A stretch of 64,000 nt of DNA, taken from NCBI RefSeq assembly GCF_000425145.1, contig NZ_AULF01000003.1:62001-126000 (forward strand). The letters are read 5' to 3'. Of this stretch, positions 8,317 to 17,259 are shown one piece after another (position 1 is the stretch's first letter; each line of letters starts with the position of its first letter). The notes under the pieces are model-generated. The model was not told the origin of the DNA, did no database searches, and worked only from the letters and a program-made list of their open reading frames with translations. Position numbers and translations under genes: made by a program. Source of the DNA: Pedobacter glucosidilyticus DSM 23534 (GTDB taxonomy: Bacteria; Bacteroidota; Bacteroidia; Sphingobacteriales; Sphingobacteriaceae).

Positions 8317-9219
8317 ATGTTAAGCATCAGAAATATTGTTAAAGAATATGCAAAGCACCGGGCCTTAGACGATGTAAGTATAGAAATTGAAAAAGGTAAA
8401 ATATTTGGCTTATTGGGCCCAAATGGTGCTGGTAAAACTTCACTGATTAGAATCATTAACCAAATTACAGCGCCTGATAGCGGCGAGGTTTATTTTAATG
8501 GTGAAAAGTTAAATCCTCAACATATTAATAAAATAGGCTACTTACCAGAAGAAAGAGGCCTTTATAAAAAAATGGAAATTGGCGAACAGATGCTTTACTT
8601 AGCCCAACTTAAGGGGCTAAGTAAGGCTGATGCCATTAAAAGGATAAAATTCTGGTTCGAAAAAATGGAGATGCAAACCTGGTGGAAGAAAAAAGTTGAA
8701 GATCTTTCTAAAGGAATGCAACAAAAAGTACAGTTTGTAGCTACTGTACTCCACGACCCTGAATTAATTATTCTGGATGAACCTTTCTCGGGTTTTGACC
8801 CTGTTAATGCAGAAATTATTAAAGATGAAATCCTTGAACTGAATAAAAAAGGAACCACCATCATATTTTCTACTCATAGAATGGAGTCTGTAGAACAATT
8901 ATGCCATCATATTGCACTTATCCATAAATCTCATAAAATATTAGACGGTAGTATCAAAGACATTAAAAATGTTTATCGTAATGAAACTTACAAAATAAAA
9001 TATGAGGGTAGCTTAAATCTTTCTCAGTACAGTAATTTCGAGGTTATTCAAGAAGATATTTTGGATGAAACAAAAGAAATTACTATAAAATTAAACTCTG
9101 GAATTAGCACTAATGACGTATTGTTAGAACTTATACCTCAAGTTCAAATCAAGCATATCGAAGAGGTTATTCCGAGTATCAACGAAATTTTCATCCAAAA
9201 AGTTACTGCGTTAAACTAA
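8317..9219 (+). CDS. ABC-2 exporter ATP-binding protein
   Basis: The ATPase of a NatA-like ABC-2 exporter, 300 residues, cytoplasmic. Walker A is 'GPNGAGKTS', the signature 'LSKGMQQKVQF' and Walker B 'LIILDEPFSGFD'. After the ATPase (to about 215) comes a DUF4162-like C-terminal domain found in this subfamily. It is 6 bp before its permease, so the pair is one unit. NatA-type systems have been tied to sodium or antibiotic export; no substrate can be read here. Confidence 0.92.
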   Translation: MLSIRNIVKEYAKHRALDDVSIEIEKGKIFGLLGPNGAGKTSLIRIINQITAPDSGEVYFNGEKLNPQHINKIGYLPEERGLYKKMEIGEQMLYLAQLKGLSKADAIKRIKFWFEKMEMQTWWKKKVEDLSKGMQQKVQFVATVLHDPELIILDEPFSGFDPVNAEIIKDEILELNKKGTTIIFSTHRMESVEQLCHHIALIHKSHKILDGSIKDIKNVYRNETYKIKYEGSLNLSQYSNFEVIQEDILDETKEITIKLNSGISTNDVLLELIPQVQIKHIEEVIPSINEIFIQKVTALN

Positions 9220-9225
9220 GTCTCC

Positions 9226-10539
9226 ATGAAAAAAGTATTTTTAATTATCGAAAGAGAATACCTCAGTAGGGTAAAAAAGAAATCATTTCTTATCCTCACT
9301 TTCCTGGTTCCTTCTTTATTTATTGCCATGTATGCGGCTGTATTTTTCATTTATAAAAATGAAGGAGAAAGCAAAAAGGAGTTTTTAGTTTTGGATGAAA
9401 GTGGGATTTTTAAAAACGAGTTTAAAAATTCTGAAACCATAACTTTTAAATATGCTGATGGAGGTTATGCGGCTAACAAAGCTAAAATCAAAAATAAAAA
9501 AGACTTATTATTACTTTATGTTCCAAAAGATTATGCCTCTTCAAATGATATAGAAATTTTATCTGCAAAAAAGCCTGGTTTCAGTTTGCTTAATGATGTT
9601 GAAAAGCAAATGGAAAACATCATCCAAAACAAAAAACTTATAGCTGCTGGTATAGATACAGCTATTCTTAAAAGTTCTAAAACCCAAATCAATATTAATG
9701 CAAAACAACTTACCGATGAAGGAGAAAAAGACGCTAACATAGGTGCAACTTATGTGGTAGGTTTTATATCATCTTTTTTGATTTATCTTTCTCTTTTCAT
9801 TTACGGGGCACAAGTTATGCGAGGAGTAATTGAAGAGAAAACCAACAGGATTGTTGAAGTTATCGTTTCTTCTGTAAAACCTTTTCAGTTAATGCTAGGT
9901 AAGATATTAGGTATAGGCGCAGTTGGTTTAACGCAGTTTTTATTATGGATTATCTTATCAAGTACAATATCAGTAGCTGCTGGAAAATTTTTAGCTCCAG
10001 ACCAACAAGTTATTAAAACAGAAAAAGTTGATGCTACAGTAAATACTGATACAAACCCTACTAAAGTACAAGAAAGCCCGGCTCTAAAATTCATCAATGC
10101 TGCAAGTAGTATTAATTTTCCTTATATCATAGGTTCTTTTTTGTTTTATTTTATTGGAGGATATTTAATTTATAGCGCTTTATTTGCTGCTGTAGGCTCT
10201 GCTGTAGACAATGAAACCGAAACACAGCAGTTTATGTTTCCCATAACCTTGCCTCTTATTTTTACTTTTATTGTAGGGATGAATGTGATTATCAATAACC
10301 CAGATGGGCCTTTGGCATTTTGGTTGTCTATGATACCACTAACCTCTCCTATTGCTATGATGATTAGAATTCCGTTTGGAGTGCCAACTTGGGAACTTGC
10401 TTTATCTATTGCTTTATTAATTGCAGGGTTTGTTTTTACTACTTGGATAGCATCAAGAATATACAGAGTAGGCATTTTAATGTACGGCAAAAAGGTTACT
10501 TATAAAGAGCTAGCAAAATGGTTTTTTTATAAAGAGTGA
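9226..10539 (+). CDS. ABC-2 type permease (NatB-like)
   Basis: The membrane partner of the preceding ATPase, 437 residues. One N-terminal helix ('FLILTFLVPSLFIAMYAAVFF') is followed by a large extracytoplasmic region (about 45-180) and then five or six helices. A stretch of about 35 polar residues interrupts the helices near 260-290, as often in Bacteroidota NatB-like proteins. The C-terminus ends 'YKELAKWFFYKE'. The ppx gene follows 32 bp later in the same direction. Confidence 0.9.
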   Translation: MKKVFLIIEREYLSRVKKKSFLILTFLVPSLFIAMYAAVFFIYKNEGESKKEFLVLDESGIFKNEFKNSETITFKYADGGYAANKAKIKNKKDLLLLYVPKDYASSNDIEILSAKKPGFSLLNDVEKQMENIIQNKKLIAAGIDTAILKSSKTQININAKQLTDEGEKDANIGATYVVGFISSFLIYLSLFIYGAQVMRGVIEEKTNRIVEVIVSSVKPFQLMLGKILGIGAVGLTQFLLWIILSSTISVAAGKFLAPDQQVIKTEKVDATVNTDTNPTKVQESPALKFINAASSINFPYIIGSFLFYFIGGYLIYSALFAAVGSAVDNETETQQFMFPITLPLIFTFIVGMNVIINNPDGPLAFWLSMIPLTSPIAMMIRIPFGVPTWELALSIALLIAGFVFTTWIASRIYRVGILMYGKKVTYKELAKWFFYKE

Positions 10540-10571
10540 TTCAGGATTGATACCCGATTTAACCTTATAAA

Positions 10572-11486
10572 ATGCTTTCTGCTGCAATAGATATTGGAAC
10601 TAACACCTTTCATCTGCTTATAGGTGAAATAGAGGCTGGTAAAATAAAAATTGTTTATACCAAAACTATTGCTGTGAAGCTAGGTGAAGGTGGTATTAAT
10701 AAAAGAGAAATTATGCCTGCGGCTTACCAGCGAGGTTTAAAAGCTTTGGCCTATTTTGCAGAGGTGTTAAAAAAATATAACATTACAGCAATAAAAGCTA
10801 CTGCAACTGCTGCGGTAAGAGATGCCTCTAACGGATTAAGTTTCATACAAGATGTTTATAAGCAAAGTAAAATCCATATAGAAATTATAAACGGACAGGA
10901 AGAAGCTTTATTGATTTATGAAGGTACCAAGGCAGCCGGAGCGTTAGAAAATGAAAACTGCTTAGTTATGGATATTGGCGGTGGAAGCGTAGAGTTTATA
11001 CTGTGTAATGAGCAACAAGTTTTCTGGAAAAATAGTTACCGTATTGGCGCAACTAGGTTATTAGCAGATTTCTATCATCATGACCCTATACAAGAACAGG
11101 ATATCCATAATATCCATAATCACTTTTTAAATACTTTAAGAGATTTAAAACAAGCTTGCCAAGCCTATCGGCCAACAAAACTTATTGGAACCGCTGGTGC
11201 ATTTGACTCATATCGAGAGATATTTGTAGCTAGAGGATTTATTAAACCCATAGATGAAGTTTGGATTACCCTAGAACCCCTAGAACTAAATGATTTGATC
11301 AACGAAATTATTACTTCTAATCATCAACAAAGATCTGAGATAGAGGGGTTAATTCCTTTACGTGTGGATATGATTTTGATGGCTTCAATAATTGTTAAAT
11401 ATATCATTCAAGAATTACATCTAGAAAAAATTATAGCTTGCCAATATGCGCTAAAAGAAGGTTTATTAACTAGGCAAGCTCAATAA
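10572..11486 (+). CDS. Ppx/GppA-family phosphatase
   Basis: An exopolyphosphatase or pppGpp phosphohydrolase of the sugar-kinase/Hsp70 actin-like superfamily; 304 residues, i.e. the short two-domain form without the C-terminal HD region. The phosphate-1 loop is 'AIDIGTNTFHLLIGE' (5-19) and the phosphate-2 loop 'VMDIGGGSVEFI'. Such short forms are common in Bacteroidota. Polyphosphate versus pppGpp preference cannot be told from sequence. The gene is tail to tail with the E1 gene; only one base separates the two stop codons. Confidence 0.88.
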   Translation: MLSAAIDIGTNTFHLLIGEIEAGKIKIVYTKTIAVKLGEGGINKREIMPAAYQRGLKALAYFAEVLKKYNITAIKATATAAVRDASNGLSFIQDVYKQSKIHIEIINGQEEALLIYEGTKAAGALENENCLVMDIGGGSVEFILCNEQQVFWKNSYRIGATRLLADFYHHDPIQEQDIHNIHNHFLNTLRDLKQACQAYRPTKLIGTAGAFDSYREIFVARGFIKPIDEVWITLEPLELNDLINEIITSNHQQRSEIEGLIPLRVDMILMASIIVKYIIQELHLEKIIACQYALKEGLLTRQAQ

Positions 11487-11487
11487 C

Positions 11488-13914
11488 TTAAGCATAAAAT
11501 CCCGGATATTTCTTAGGGTTAGAATTTTGCATCATTTGATAAATCTTATCTACAATATCATCTAAACTAGGCTTACCAAAATAATCTCCATCAGACCCAT
11601 AAGAAGTACGGTGCTCTGCTGCTGATAAGGTTTGCGGCTGCATATCTAATAAATAATAGCCATTTTGTCTTTCTAAAATATCTCTTAAAATATAAGCTGT
11701 TCCACCGCCCGGTACGTCTTCATCAACTACTAATAACTTATTGGTTTTTTCTAAAGATTTAGCACAATCCATAGCTATATCAAAAGGCATAAGTGTTTGC
11801 GCATCAATCACTTCTACATCAATATCATAATCTAATAACTCTTCTGCAGCCTCCATCACCAATTTCAAGGTAGCACCATAAGAAACCACTGTTATATCTT
11901 TTCCTGCTTTTAACACCTCTATTTCTCCTAAGGCTACAGTAAAATCGCCAACATTATCTGGTAATTTCTCTTTTAAACGATAACCGTTTAAGCACTCTAT
12001 CACCAAAGCAGGCTCATCACCTTTAAATAAAGTATTGTACATCCCGGCAGCTTGTGTCATATTTCTAGGAACACAAAAATGAATACCTTTTAAAGAATTC
12101 AAAATCATACCAATAGGCGAACCTGCATGCCAAATACCCTCTAAACGGTGTCCTCTAGTTCTGATAATTAAAGGAGCAATTTGGCCAGCCTTGGTTCTGT
12201 AACTAAGGCTAGCTAAGTCATCACTTAAAATATTTAGAGCAAAAATTAAATAATCTAAATACTGGATTTCTGCTATAGGTCTAAATCCTCTTAAAGCCAA
12301 ACCTATACCTTGACCAATAATAGTCATTTCTCTAATACCTGTGTCTGCAATTCTTAGCTCCCCGTATTTAGCTTGTAAACCAGCAAAACCCTGATTAACA
12401 TCGCCAATTCTTCCCAAATCTTCACCAAATGCAACCAATAAGGGGTTTTTATTAAAATTGTAATCAAAACAAGCGTTTAGAACGTCTTTCCCATCAACAA
12501 CTTTTGTTTGTTCTGAATAAATTGGAGCGATTGATTGAACTTTTAACGGTGATAAAGGAGTTTGTGAAAATAATTTAGAGTTATATCTTTCTTGGTTATG
12601 TGCAATTTGTGATAAAAGCCATTGCATTAACTCTTCTTTCGAGGACGAATTAAAATTTCTGGTTAAACGCAGGGCTTTCTTACAAGCAGAAAGAATTTCT
12701 TTTCTTAGGGGATCGATTTCAGAACGCAATTTTTGTGCAATTTCACCAACTAGAGGCTCTTCTAAAGCTAATCTATCAATAAGTTTTAGCGCTTCATCTT
12801 TTTCTTGGTTGATATCCTTCATCACATCATCCCAAGCTTGTTTAAGCATCTTTTTTACCTCAATTTTGATAGAACTTTCAAGTTCATCAAGCTCCTCTTC
12901 TGTAGAAATAGCAGAAGAAATCATCCATTTACGCATTTGCGTTATACAATCATATTCTTTTTCCCATACCAAACGTTCTTTTGATTTATAACGCTCATGA
13001 GAACCTGATGTAGAATGCCCTAAAGGTTGCGTTAATTCTGTTACATGAATAAGAACAGGCACATGTTCTTCTCTGCAAATTTGTATAGCTTTTTCATAAG
13101 TTTCGCAAAGTGCAACATAGTCCCAGCCTTTTACTTTAAAAATTTCGAATCCAGGTTTTTCATCATCTCTTTGAAAACCTTTTAATATTTCAGAAATATC
13201 TTCTTTAGTTGTTTGATATTTTGCTGGAACAGATATACCATAAGCATCATCCCAGATAGATATAGCCATAGGAATTTGTAAAACACCAGCTGCATTGATA
13301 GCTTCAAAAAAAACACCTTCTGAAGTTGAGGCATTACCGATGGTACCAAACGCTACTTCATTACCATGAATAGAAAAATTTTCAAATTCTTGTAGCTCTG
13401 GATTTTGACGATATAACTTAGAAGCATGGGCTAAACCCACTAATCTGGCCATTTGCGCTGCGGTTGGTGATATATCCGAAGAGCTATTTTTCATGGCTGT
13501 TTGGCTCTTCCAGGTACCATCTTCATTCACAAACCTGGTAGCAAAATGAGAATTCATTTGCCTTCCAACAGAAGAAGGATCTTTTTCTACGTCTGTATGA
13601 GCATAAAGCTGAGCAAAAAGCTCTAAAATATTACTCATACCTGCGGCAAACATAAAAGTTTGGTCTCTGTAATAACCAGAACGCCAATCTCCTGGCTTAA
13701 AAGCTTTTGCCATTGCCAGTTGAGCTACCTCTTTTCCATCACCAAAAATCCCAAACTTAGCCTTTCCCGTTAACACCTCTCTACGGCCCAAAATACTAGC
13801 TTGCCTACTTTCGTATGCAATCTTATAATCATTGATTACCAATGATTTAAAATCGTCAAAACTAAGTTCAGAAGTATCAAAAGCATTAGTCATTTTATGT
13901 GGTGCCTCTCTCAT
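11488..13914 (-). CDS. Fused E1 alpha/beta 2-oxoacid dehydrogenase
   Basis: A thiamine-diphosphate-dependent E1 with alpha and beta chains in one polypeptide, as in Bacteroidota branched-chain/pyruvate-type enzymes; about 808 residues. An in-frame TTG at 13938 overlaps a -7-like box (TATTTTTG, 13936-13943), so an ATG at 13914 or 13893 is preferred. The alpha part (about 20-430) carries 'GNASTSEGVFFEAINAAG' ending 'WDD', where the canonical ThDP motif reads GDG...NN. The beta part begins near 480 with 'KNPLLVAFGEDLGRIGDVNQ' and ends with 'CAKSLEKTNKLLVVDEDVPG'. E2 and E3 partners are not nearby. Whether it prefers pyruvate or branched-chain 2-oxoacids is uncertain. Confidence 0.88.
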   Translation of the reverse strand: MREAPHKMTNAFDTSELSFDDFKSLVINDYKIAYESRQASILGRREVLTGKAKFGIFGDGKEVAQLAMAKAFKPGDWRSGYYRDQTFMFAAGMSNILELFAQLYAHTDVEKDPSSVGRQMNSHFATRFVNEDGTWKSQTAMKNSSSDISPTAAQMARLVGLAHASKLYRQNPELQEFENFSIHGNEVAFGTIGNASTSEGVFFEAINAAGVLQIPMAISIWDDAYGISVPAKYQTTKEDISEILKGFQRDDEKPGFEIFKVKGWDYVALCETYEKAIQICREEHVPVLIHVTELTQPLGHSTSGSHERYKSKERLVWEKEYDCITQMRKWMISSAISTEEELDELESSIKIEVKKMLKQAWDDVMKDINQEKDEALKLIDRLALEEPLVGEIAQKLRSEIDPLRKEILSACKKALRLTRNFNSSSKEELMQWLLSQIAHNQERYNSKLFSQTPLSPLKVQSIAPIYSEQTKVVDGKDVLNACFDYNFNKNPLLVAFGEDLGRIGDVNQGFAGLQAKYGELRIADTGIREMTIIGQGIGLALRGFRPIAEIQYLDYLIFALNILSDDLASLSYRTKAGQIAPLIIRTRGHRLEGIWHAGSPIGMILNSLKGIHFCVPRNMTQAAGMYNTLFKGDEPALVIECLNGYRLKEKLPDNVGDFTVALGEIEVLKAGKDITVVSYGATLKLVMEAAEELLDYDIDVEVIDAQTLMPFDIAMDCAKSLEKTNKLLVVDEDVPGGGTAYILRDILERQNGYYLLDMQPQTLSAAEHRTSYGSDGDYFGKPSLDDIVDKIYQMMQNSNPKKYPGFYA

Positions 13915-13992
13915 ATCAGCCGGTTTGTAAGATTTCAAAAATATGAAAATATCAATTGGATGACGAATTTTAAAGCTTATTTCAGTAAAATG

Positions 13993-14023
13993 TTTGGAAC
14001 AAATTTTGAGTTTAGTACATTTG
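13993..14023 (+). promoter_or_regulatory. Bacteroidota-type promoter for DUF1573 gene
   Basis: TTTG (13993-13996), a 19-bp spacer and TACATTTG (14016-14023) match the primary-sigma consensus of this phylum exactly. Transcription should begin near 14030, leaving a leader of about 11 bases. Confidence 0.72.
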
Positions 14024-14040
14024 AATAAATTTTCGAAAAA

Positions 14041-14433
14041 ATGAAAAAGATTTTAATCATTATGGCAGTACTTGTGGGCTTCATAGGTTTCACTGCTATG
14101 CAAGACAATAAAGCTGAATTTAAATTTCAAGAAGAGACACATGATTTTGGCAAAATCCCTCAAGGCAAACCAGTTTCATTTACTTTTAAATACACCAATA
14201 CTGGTAATGAGCCTTTAATTATTTCTGATATTTCCTCTCCTTGCGGTTGTACCGTACCGGAAGTTTCACCTAAAGCAGGTACACCTATTAAAAAAGGAGA
14301 GTCTGGTTCTATTACCATTACTTATAATGCAGCAGCTGTTGCACCGTTTAATAAATCGGTAACCATCAGCTCTAACTCAAAAACACCTAAAAAGATGTTA
14401 TATGTAAAAGGTGAAGTTATTGCCGCCAAGTAA
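14041..14433 (+). CDS. DUF1573 exported protein
   Basis: A small exported protein of 130 residues. A signal peptide (residues 1-19, 'KILIIMAVLVGFIGFTAM') is followed by one Ig-like DUF1573 domain with the hallmarks 'EETHDFGKIPQGKPVSFTF', 'FKYTNTGNEPLIIS' and 'SPCGCTVPE'. The family is abundant in Bacteroidota envelopes; its function is not established. It is monocistronic, with its own promoter and terminator. Confidence 0.92.
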   Translation: MKKILIIMAVLVGFIGFTAMQDNKAEFKFQEETHDFGKIPQGKPVSFTFKYTNTGNEPLIISDISSPCGCTVPEVSPKAGTPIKKGESGSITITYNAAAVAPFNKSVTISSNSKTPKKMLYVKGEVIAAK

Positions 14434-14453
14434 TTTTTAAACATATTAAATTC

Positions 14454-14496
14454 AGGAAAAGCCTTCTCTGTAATTTCAGGAAAGGCTTTTCTTTGT
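14454..14496 (+). terminator. Intrinsic terminator after DUF1573 gene
   Basis: A 12-bp stem with one G-T wobble (14454-14465 with 14482-14493) and a 16-base loop. The T-run is partly inside the stem. Confidence 0.6.
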
Positions 14497-14535
14497 TAAA
14501 AAAGATTAAACCATAAACCCTAAACAAACAACCAC

Positions 14536-14543
14536 TAATTTTG
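14536..14543 (+). promoter_or_regulatory. -7 box TAATTTTG before aminotransferase
   Basis: TAATTTTG fits TAnnTTTG and sits 6 bp before the ATG at 14550. A start from it would give a nearly leaderless mRNA. It argues against the upstream TTG at 14541 as the start codon. No good -33 box. Confidence 0.35.
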
Positions 14544-14549
14544 TGGATT

Positions 14550-15779
14550 ATGCCTAAAATTTCCAATAAAGGACAACAAATGCCAGCTTCGCCTATCAGG
14601 AAGCTAACCCCTTTTGCTGAGAGAGCAAAATCTGATGGTAAAAAAGTATATCATCTCAATATTGGTCAACCCGATATTGAGACCCCAGCTGTAATGTTGG
14701 ATGCGATTAAAAATATAGACTTTAAAGTTTGGGCTTATACAGCCTCTGAAGGAACTGTTTCTTACAGAGATGCTTTAACTGATTATTATAATAAGTTAGG
14801 TTATAACATTACACCCGAGGATATTTTGGTAACTACAGGAGGTTCCGAAGCTATTATTATAAGTTTAATGACTTGCCTAAACCAAGGAGAAGAAGTTATT
14901 ATTCCAGAACCTTTTTATGCAAATTATAACGCTTATGCCTGCCAGAGTGACAGTGTCATAAAGCCTATTTTGTCTGTTATCGATAATAGTTTTGCTTTGC
15001 CTCCTATAGCTGAGTTTGAAAAAGCAATTACTTCTAAAACAAGGGCTATTATGATTTGTAATCCTAATAATCCTACTGGTTATTTATACTCCAAGCAAGA
15101 ATTTGAAGATTTAAAGACCTTAGCTTTAAAGCATGATTTATTTATTATAGCAGACGAAGCTTATCGCGAGTTTTGTTATGATGATAAACAGTTTTTCTCT
15201 CCTATGCATTTTAAAGGAATTGAAAATAATGTCATCATTATAGATACAGTATCTAAACGTTATAGCGCTTGTGGAGCAAGATTAGGCTGTATGATTACCA
15301 AAAATAAAGAAGTAATAGCAACAGCACTTAAATTTGCGCAAGCAAGATTAAGCCCCGGTATGGTAGAACAAATTGCTGGTACCGCCGCTACTACTTTTAC
15401 ACCAGATAGTTATTTTACAGAGGTAAACCATGAGTATGCTGAGCGTAGAGATATTTTGGTTCAAGCTTTGAACAAAATGGATGGTGTATTTTGCCCTAAC
15501 CCAGGAGGTGCTTTTTATGTAGTTGCCCGTTTTCCTATTGATAATGCTGATAAGTTTTGCCAATGGATGCTAGAGGAATTTGCTTATGAAAATCAGACCG
15601 TAATGTTAGCTCCTGCTTCAGGATTTTATGCTACACCAGGTGTGGGTGAGAATGAGCTTAGACTAGCTTATGTTTTAAATAAGCCCGACTTGATAAAGGC
15701 TATGAGATGTTTAGAAGAAGCGTTAAAAGTTTACCCTGGCAGGGTGTTTGATAAAGAAAAAGAAATTGTTTATAGTTAA
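14550..15779 (+). CDS. PLP-dependent aminotransferase, class I/II
   Basis: A fold-type I aminotransferase of 409 residues from the ATG at 14550. The substrate lid region is 'HLNIGQPDIETP', the phosphate-cup 'TTGGSEAIIISLMT', the Asn of 'NPNNPTGYLYS' and the Asp/Tyr of 'IADEAYREFCYD' are in place, and the Schiff-base lysine lies in 'IDTVSKRYSACGARLG'. It resembles AspC-like aspartate/aromatic aminotransferases of subgroup Ib. The exact amino donor cannot be told. It is followed directly by tmRNA on the same strand, with no clear terminator between. Confidence 0.9.
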   Translation: MPKISNKGQQMPASPIRKLTPFAERAKSDGKKVYHLNIGQPDIETPAVMLDAIKNIDFKVWAYTASEGTVSYRDALTDYYNKLGYNITPEDILVTTGGSEAIIISLMTCLNQGEEVIIPEPFYANYNAYACQSDSVIKPILSVIDNSFALPPIAEFEKAITSKTRAIMICNPNNPTGYLYSKQEFEDLKTLALKHDLFIIADEAYREFCYDDKQFFSPMHFKGIENNVIIIDTVSKRYSACGARLGCMITKNKEVIATALKFAQARLSPGMVEQIAGTAATTFTPDSYFTEVNHEYAERRDILVQALNKMDGVFCPNPGGAFYVVARFPIDNADKFCQWMLEEFAYENQTVMLAPASGFYATPGVGENELRLAYVLNKPDLIKAMRCLEEALKVYPGRVFDKEKEIVYS

Positions 15780-15794
15780 GCTAGAACTATTGTT

Positions 15795-15802
15795 TAGTTT
15801 TG
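15795..15802 (+). promoter_or_regulatory. -7 box TAGTTTTG before tmRNA
   Basis: TAGTTTTG fits TAnnTTTG and lies 19 bp before the mature tmRNA 5' end, leaving room for a short precursor leader removed by RNase P. Confidence 0.45.
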
Positions 15803-15821
15803 TGTTTAATTAAAAACAAAT

Positions 15822-16218
15822 GGGGTCGACCGGAATTGACAGGATGGAAGATCAGTGTGTAAGCATGCAGCGAATTGAGAAAACATCGCTATAATCAGGA
15901 TTCTCAAACTATAAAAGGCGAAAATAATTACGCTCTTGCTGCTTAATTTTAACTGAGTTAAAATTAGCCTCGTCTCGCTAAAGTAGCGGAAGCAGGATGT
16001 TTCCCGGGAGTTATGTCTGGCGACACCCGATAAGGAAGCACCGAAAAGCCGGAATAAGGATAAGTTAGTTTCGAACTTATCCCGACAACTAAAGAAACTA
16101 AGGTTAAAGCAGGCTGTTTGTGGCCAACTTTAGCTCGAAAATCAATTACAAAATAAGCATGTAGAAAGCGCAACTCATCCCATGTTTGGACGAGGGTTCG
16201 AATCCCTCCGACTCCACA
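15822..16218 (+). ncRNA. ssrA: Transfer-messenger RNA (tmRNA)
   Basis: A one-piece tmRNA that rescues stalled ribosomes with SmpB. The 5' end GGGGTCG (15822-15828) pairs with CGACTCC (16209-16215, one G-T wobble) to form the acceptor stem, and the T-arm GAGGGTTCGAATCCCTC is intact near 16192-16208. The mRNA-like part (15917-15946) encodes GENNYALAA followed by TAA; the resume codon is GGC. The 3' CCA is not fully encoded (ACA follows the stem), so the last bases must be added after transcription. Length about 395 bases, normal for the family. An open frame of 69 codons on the opposite strand is chance. Confidence 0.97.
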
Positions 16219-16220
16219 CT

Positions 16221-16254
16221 AAAGCCTATAGGATTATTTCTATAGGCTTTTTTT
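16221..16254 (+). terminator. Intrinsic terminator after tmRNA
   Basis: A perfect 11-bp stem (16221-16231 with 16240-16250), an eight-base loop and a T-run. Confidence 0.9.
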
Positions 16255-16262
16255 ATATCTGT

Positions 16263-16315
16263 TTTACAATAAATTATTAAATGTAAATACCAAATTCGCA
16301 TTCATTTATTGTAAA
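16263..16315. repeat. 12-bp perfect inverted repeat, 29-bp spacer
   Basis: TTTACAATAAAT (16263-16274) and ATTTATTGTAAA (16304-16315) face each other between the tmRNA terminator and the arr stop codon. No T-run follows on either strand, so it is not a typical terminator. Confidence 0.7.
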
Positions 16316-16375
16316 GTCTCTTGATGATTGATAGATAACGTAATTACTCATGATAAATAAGTTATCCAAAATTAT

Positions 16376-16828
16376 TTACCCTGTTCTATCATTTAATGAA
16401 TTAATTCCTTCGGCTTTAAGCTTGGCTAAAGCAACTTTCATGGCTTCAATTTGTTCTTTTGGATGTCTTTGCCATACTGCTACCTCTCCTACTACTCTAA
16501 AAGGGTGTTTAGAGCGATAAGACTGTGTAGGATTTCCTGGAAACTTTTTATCTGTTAAATCTGGATCATTTTCTAGTTCGCCAGTAGGCTCTACCAAATA
16601 GATTCTTTCTCTGCCTTCTCCCAAAGCCAATTCTGCACCCCAAATTGCAGCATCTAAAGTTGCGGACAAGAAAATGTATTGTGCATTCTTTTGCTGACCG
16701 TAATTAGAGTTAAAACCAATGGCTATGTGTTCGCCAAGTTGAAGATTTGCCTTGGTGCCATGAAAATATGTTTGCGCAAATGGTGTAGCTGCACCATTTA
16801 ATAAAAGTTGCTGAGGTGTTTGTTGCAT
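16376..16828 (-). CDS. arr: Rifampin ADP-ribosyltransferase
   Basis: Strong resemblance to Arr enzymes, which inactivate rifampicin by moving ADP-ribose from NAD+ to its C23 hydroxyl. Of 150 residues, the core begins 'FAQTYFHGTKANLQLGEHI' and continues with 'TLDAAIWGAELALGEGRERI', 'YLVEPTGELENDPDLTDKKF' and 'PGNPTQSYRSKHPFRVVGEV', all family blocks. The N-terminus is about 15 residues longer than Arr-ms. It is the last gene of a minus-strand series, 51 bp after the DoxX gene and with its own possible -7 box. Base composition matches the neighbours, so recent transfer is not evident. Chromosomal arr genes occur in many environmental bacteria. Confidence 0.93.
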   Translation of the reverse strand: MQQTPQQLLLNGAATPFAQTYFHGTKANLQLGEHIAIGFNSNYGQQKNAQYIFLSATLDAAIWGAELALGEGRERIYLVEPTGELENDPDLTDKKFPGNPTQSYRSKHPFRVVGEVAVWQRHPKEQIEAMKVALAKLKAEGINSLNDRTG

Positions 16829-16859
16829 TTTAGGTTGATGTTTTTAATAGTCTACATGT

Positions 16860-16867
16860 CAAAGATA
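16860..16867 (-). promoter_or_regulatory. -7 box TATCTTTG before arr
   Basis: Minus-strand TATCTTTG fits TAnnTTTG, 31 bp before the arr ATG, inside the end of the DoxX gene region boundary. It could give arr expression independent of the upstream operon. No -33 box. Confidence 0.33.
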
Positions 16868-16879
16868 TGGCTAATATCC

Positions 16880-17254
16880 CTAAAATTCCTGTCTTGTTTG
16901 CAGCTTATGGTAATAAACATAAGAAAGCATTAAAATACCTAAAATGATAAATGGGAAGAAGGTTTGAAAGTTGATACCATCAACAAAACCGTGGCTAATG
17001 GCCGCAAAGATAAAGTTGAAAGTAAAACCGGCATAGGCCCATTCTTTTATTCTTTTAGGGATTTGAGGGATGATAAGGATTAAAACGCCTACTATTTTAA
17101 AGACTACTAAAGCATTTCCAAAATACGCTGGATAACCTAAATGCCTGATGCCTTCTTTAGCAAGTTCTGTTTGTGAGGTAAGTGCAGGCATAACACCTTC
17201 AAATAAGGCGATGATGCTGGTGGCTACCCAGTAAATAATTTTTTCTTTTTTCAT
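16880..17254 (-). CDS. DoxX-like membrane protein
   Basis: A protein of 124 residues with four predicted helices: 'IIYWVATSIIALFEGVMPAL', 'ALVVFKIVGVLILIIPQIP', 'WAYAGFTFNFIFAAISHGF' and 'TFFPFIILGILMLSYVYYH'. It fits the DoxX-like group (PF13564) of inner-membrane proteins, whose biochemical role is mostly unknown. It begins 5 bp after the upstream VOC gene and is part of the six-gene series running from 18961 down to arr. Confidence 0.82.
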   Translation of the reverse strand: MKKEKIIYWVATSIIALFEGVMPALTSQTELAKEGIRHLGYPAYFGNALVVFKIVGVLILIIPQIPKRIKEWAYAGFTFNFIFAAISHGFVDGINFQTFFPFIILGILMLSYVYYHKLQTRQEF

Positions 17255-17259
17255 GATGT

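Noticed and set aside
15964-16173. 69-codon frame on the minus strand inside tmRNA
   Set aside because: The region is structural RNA.
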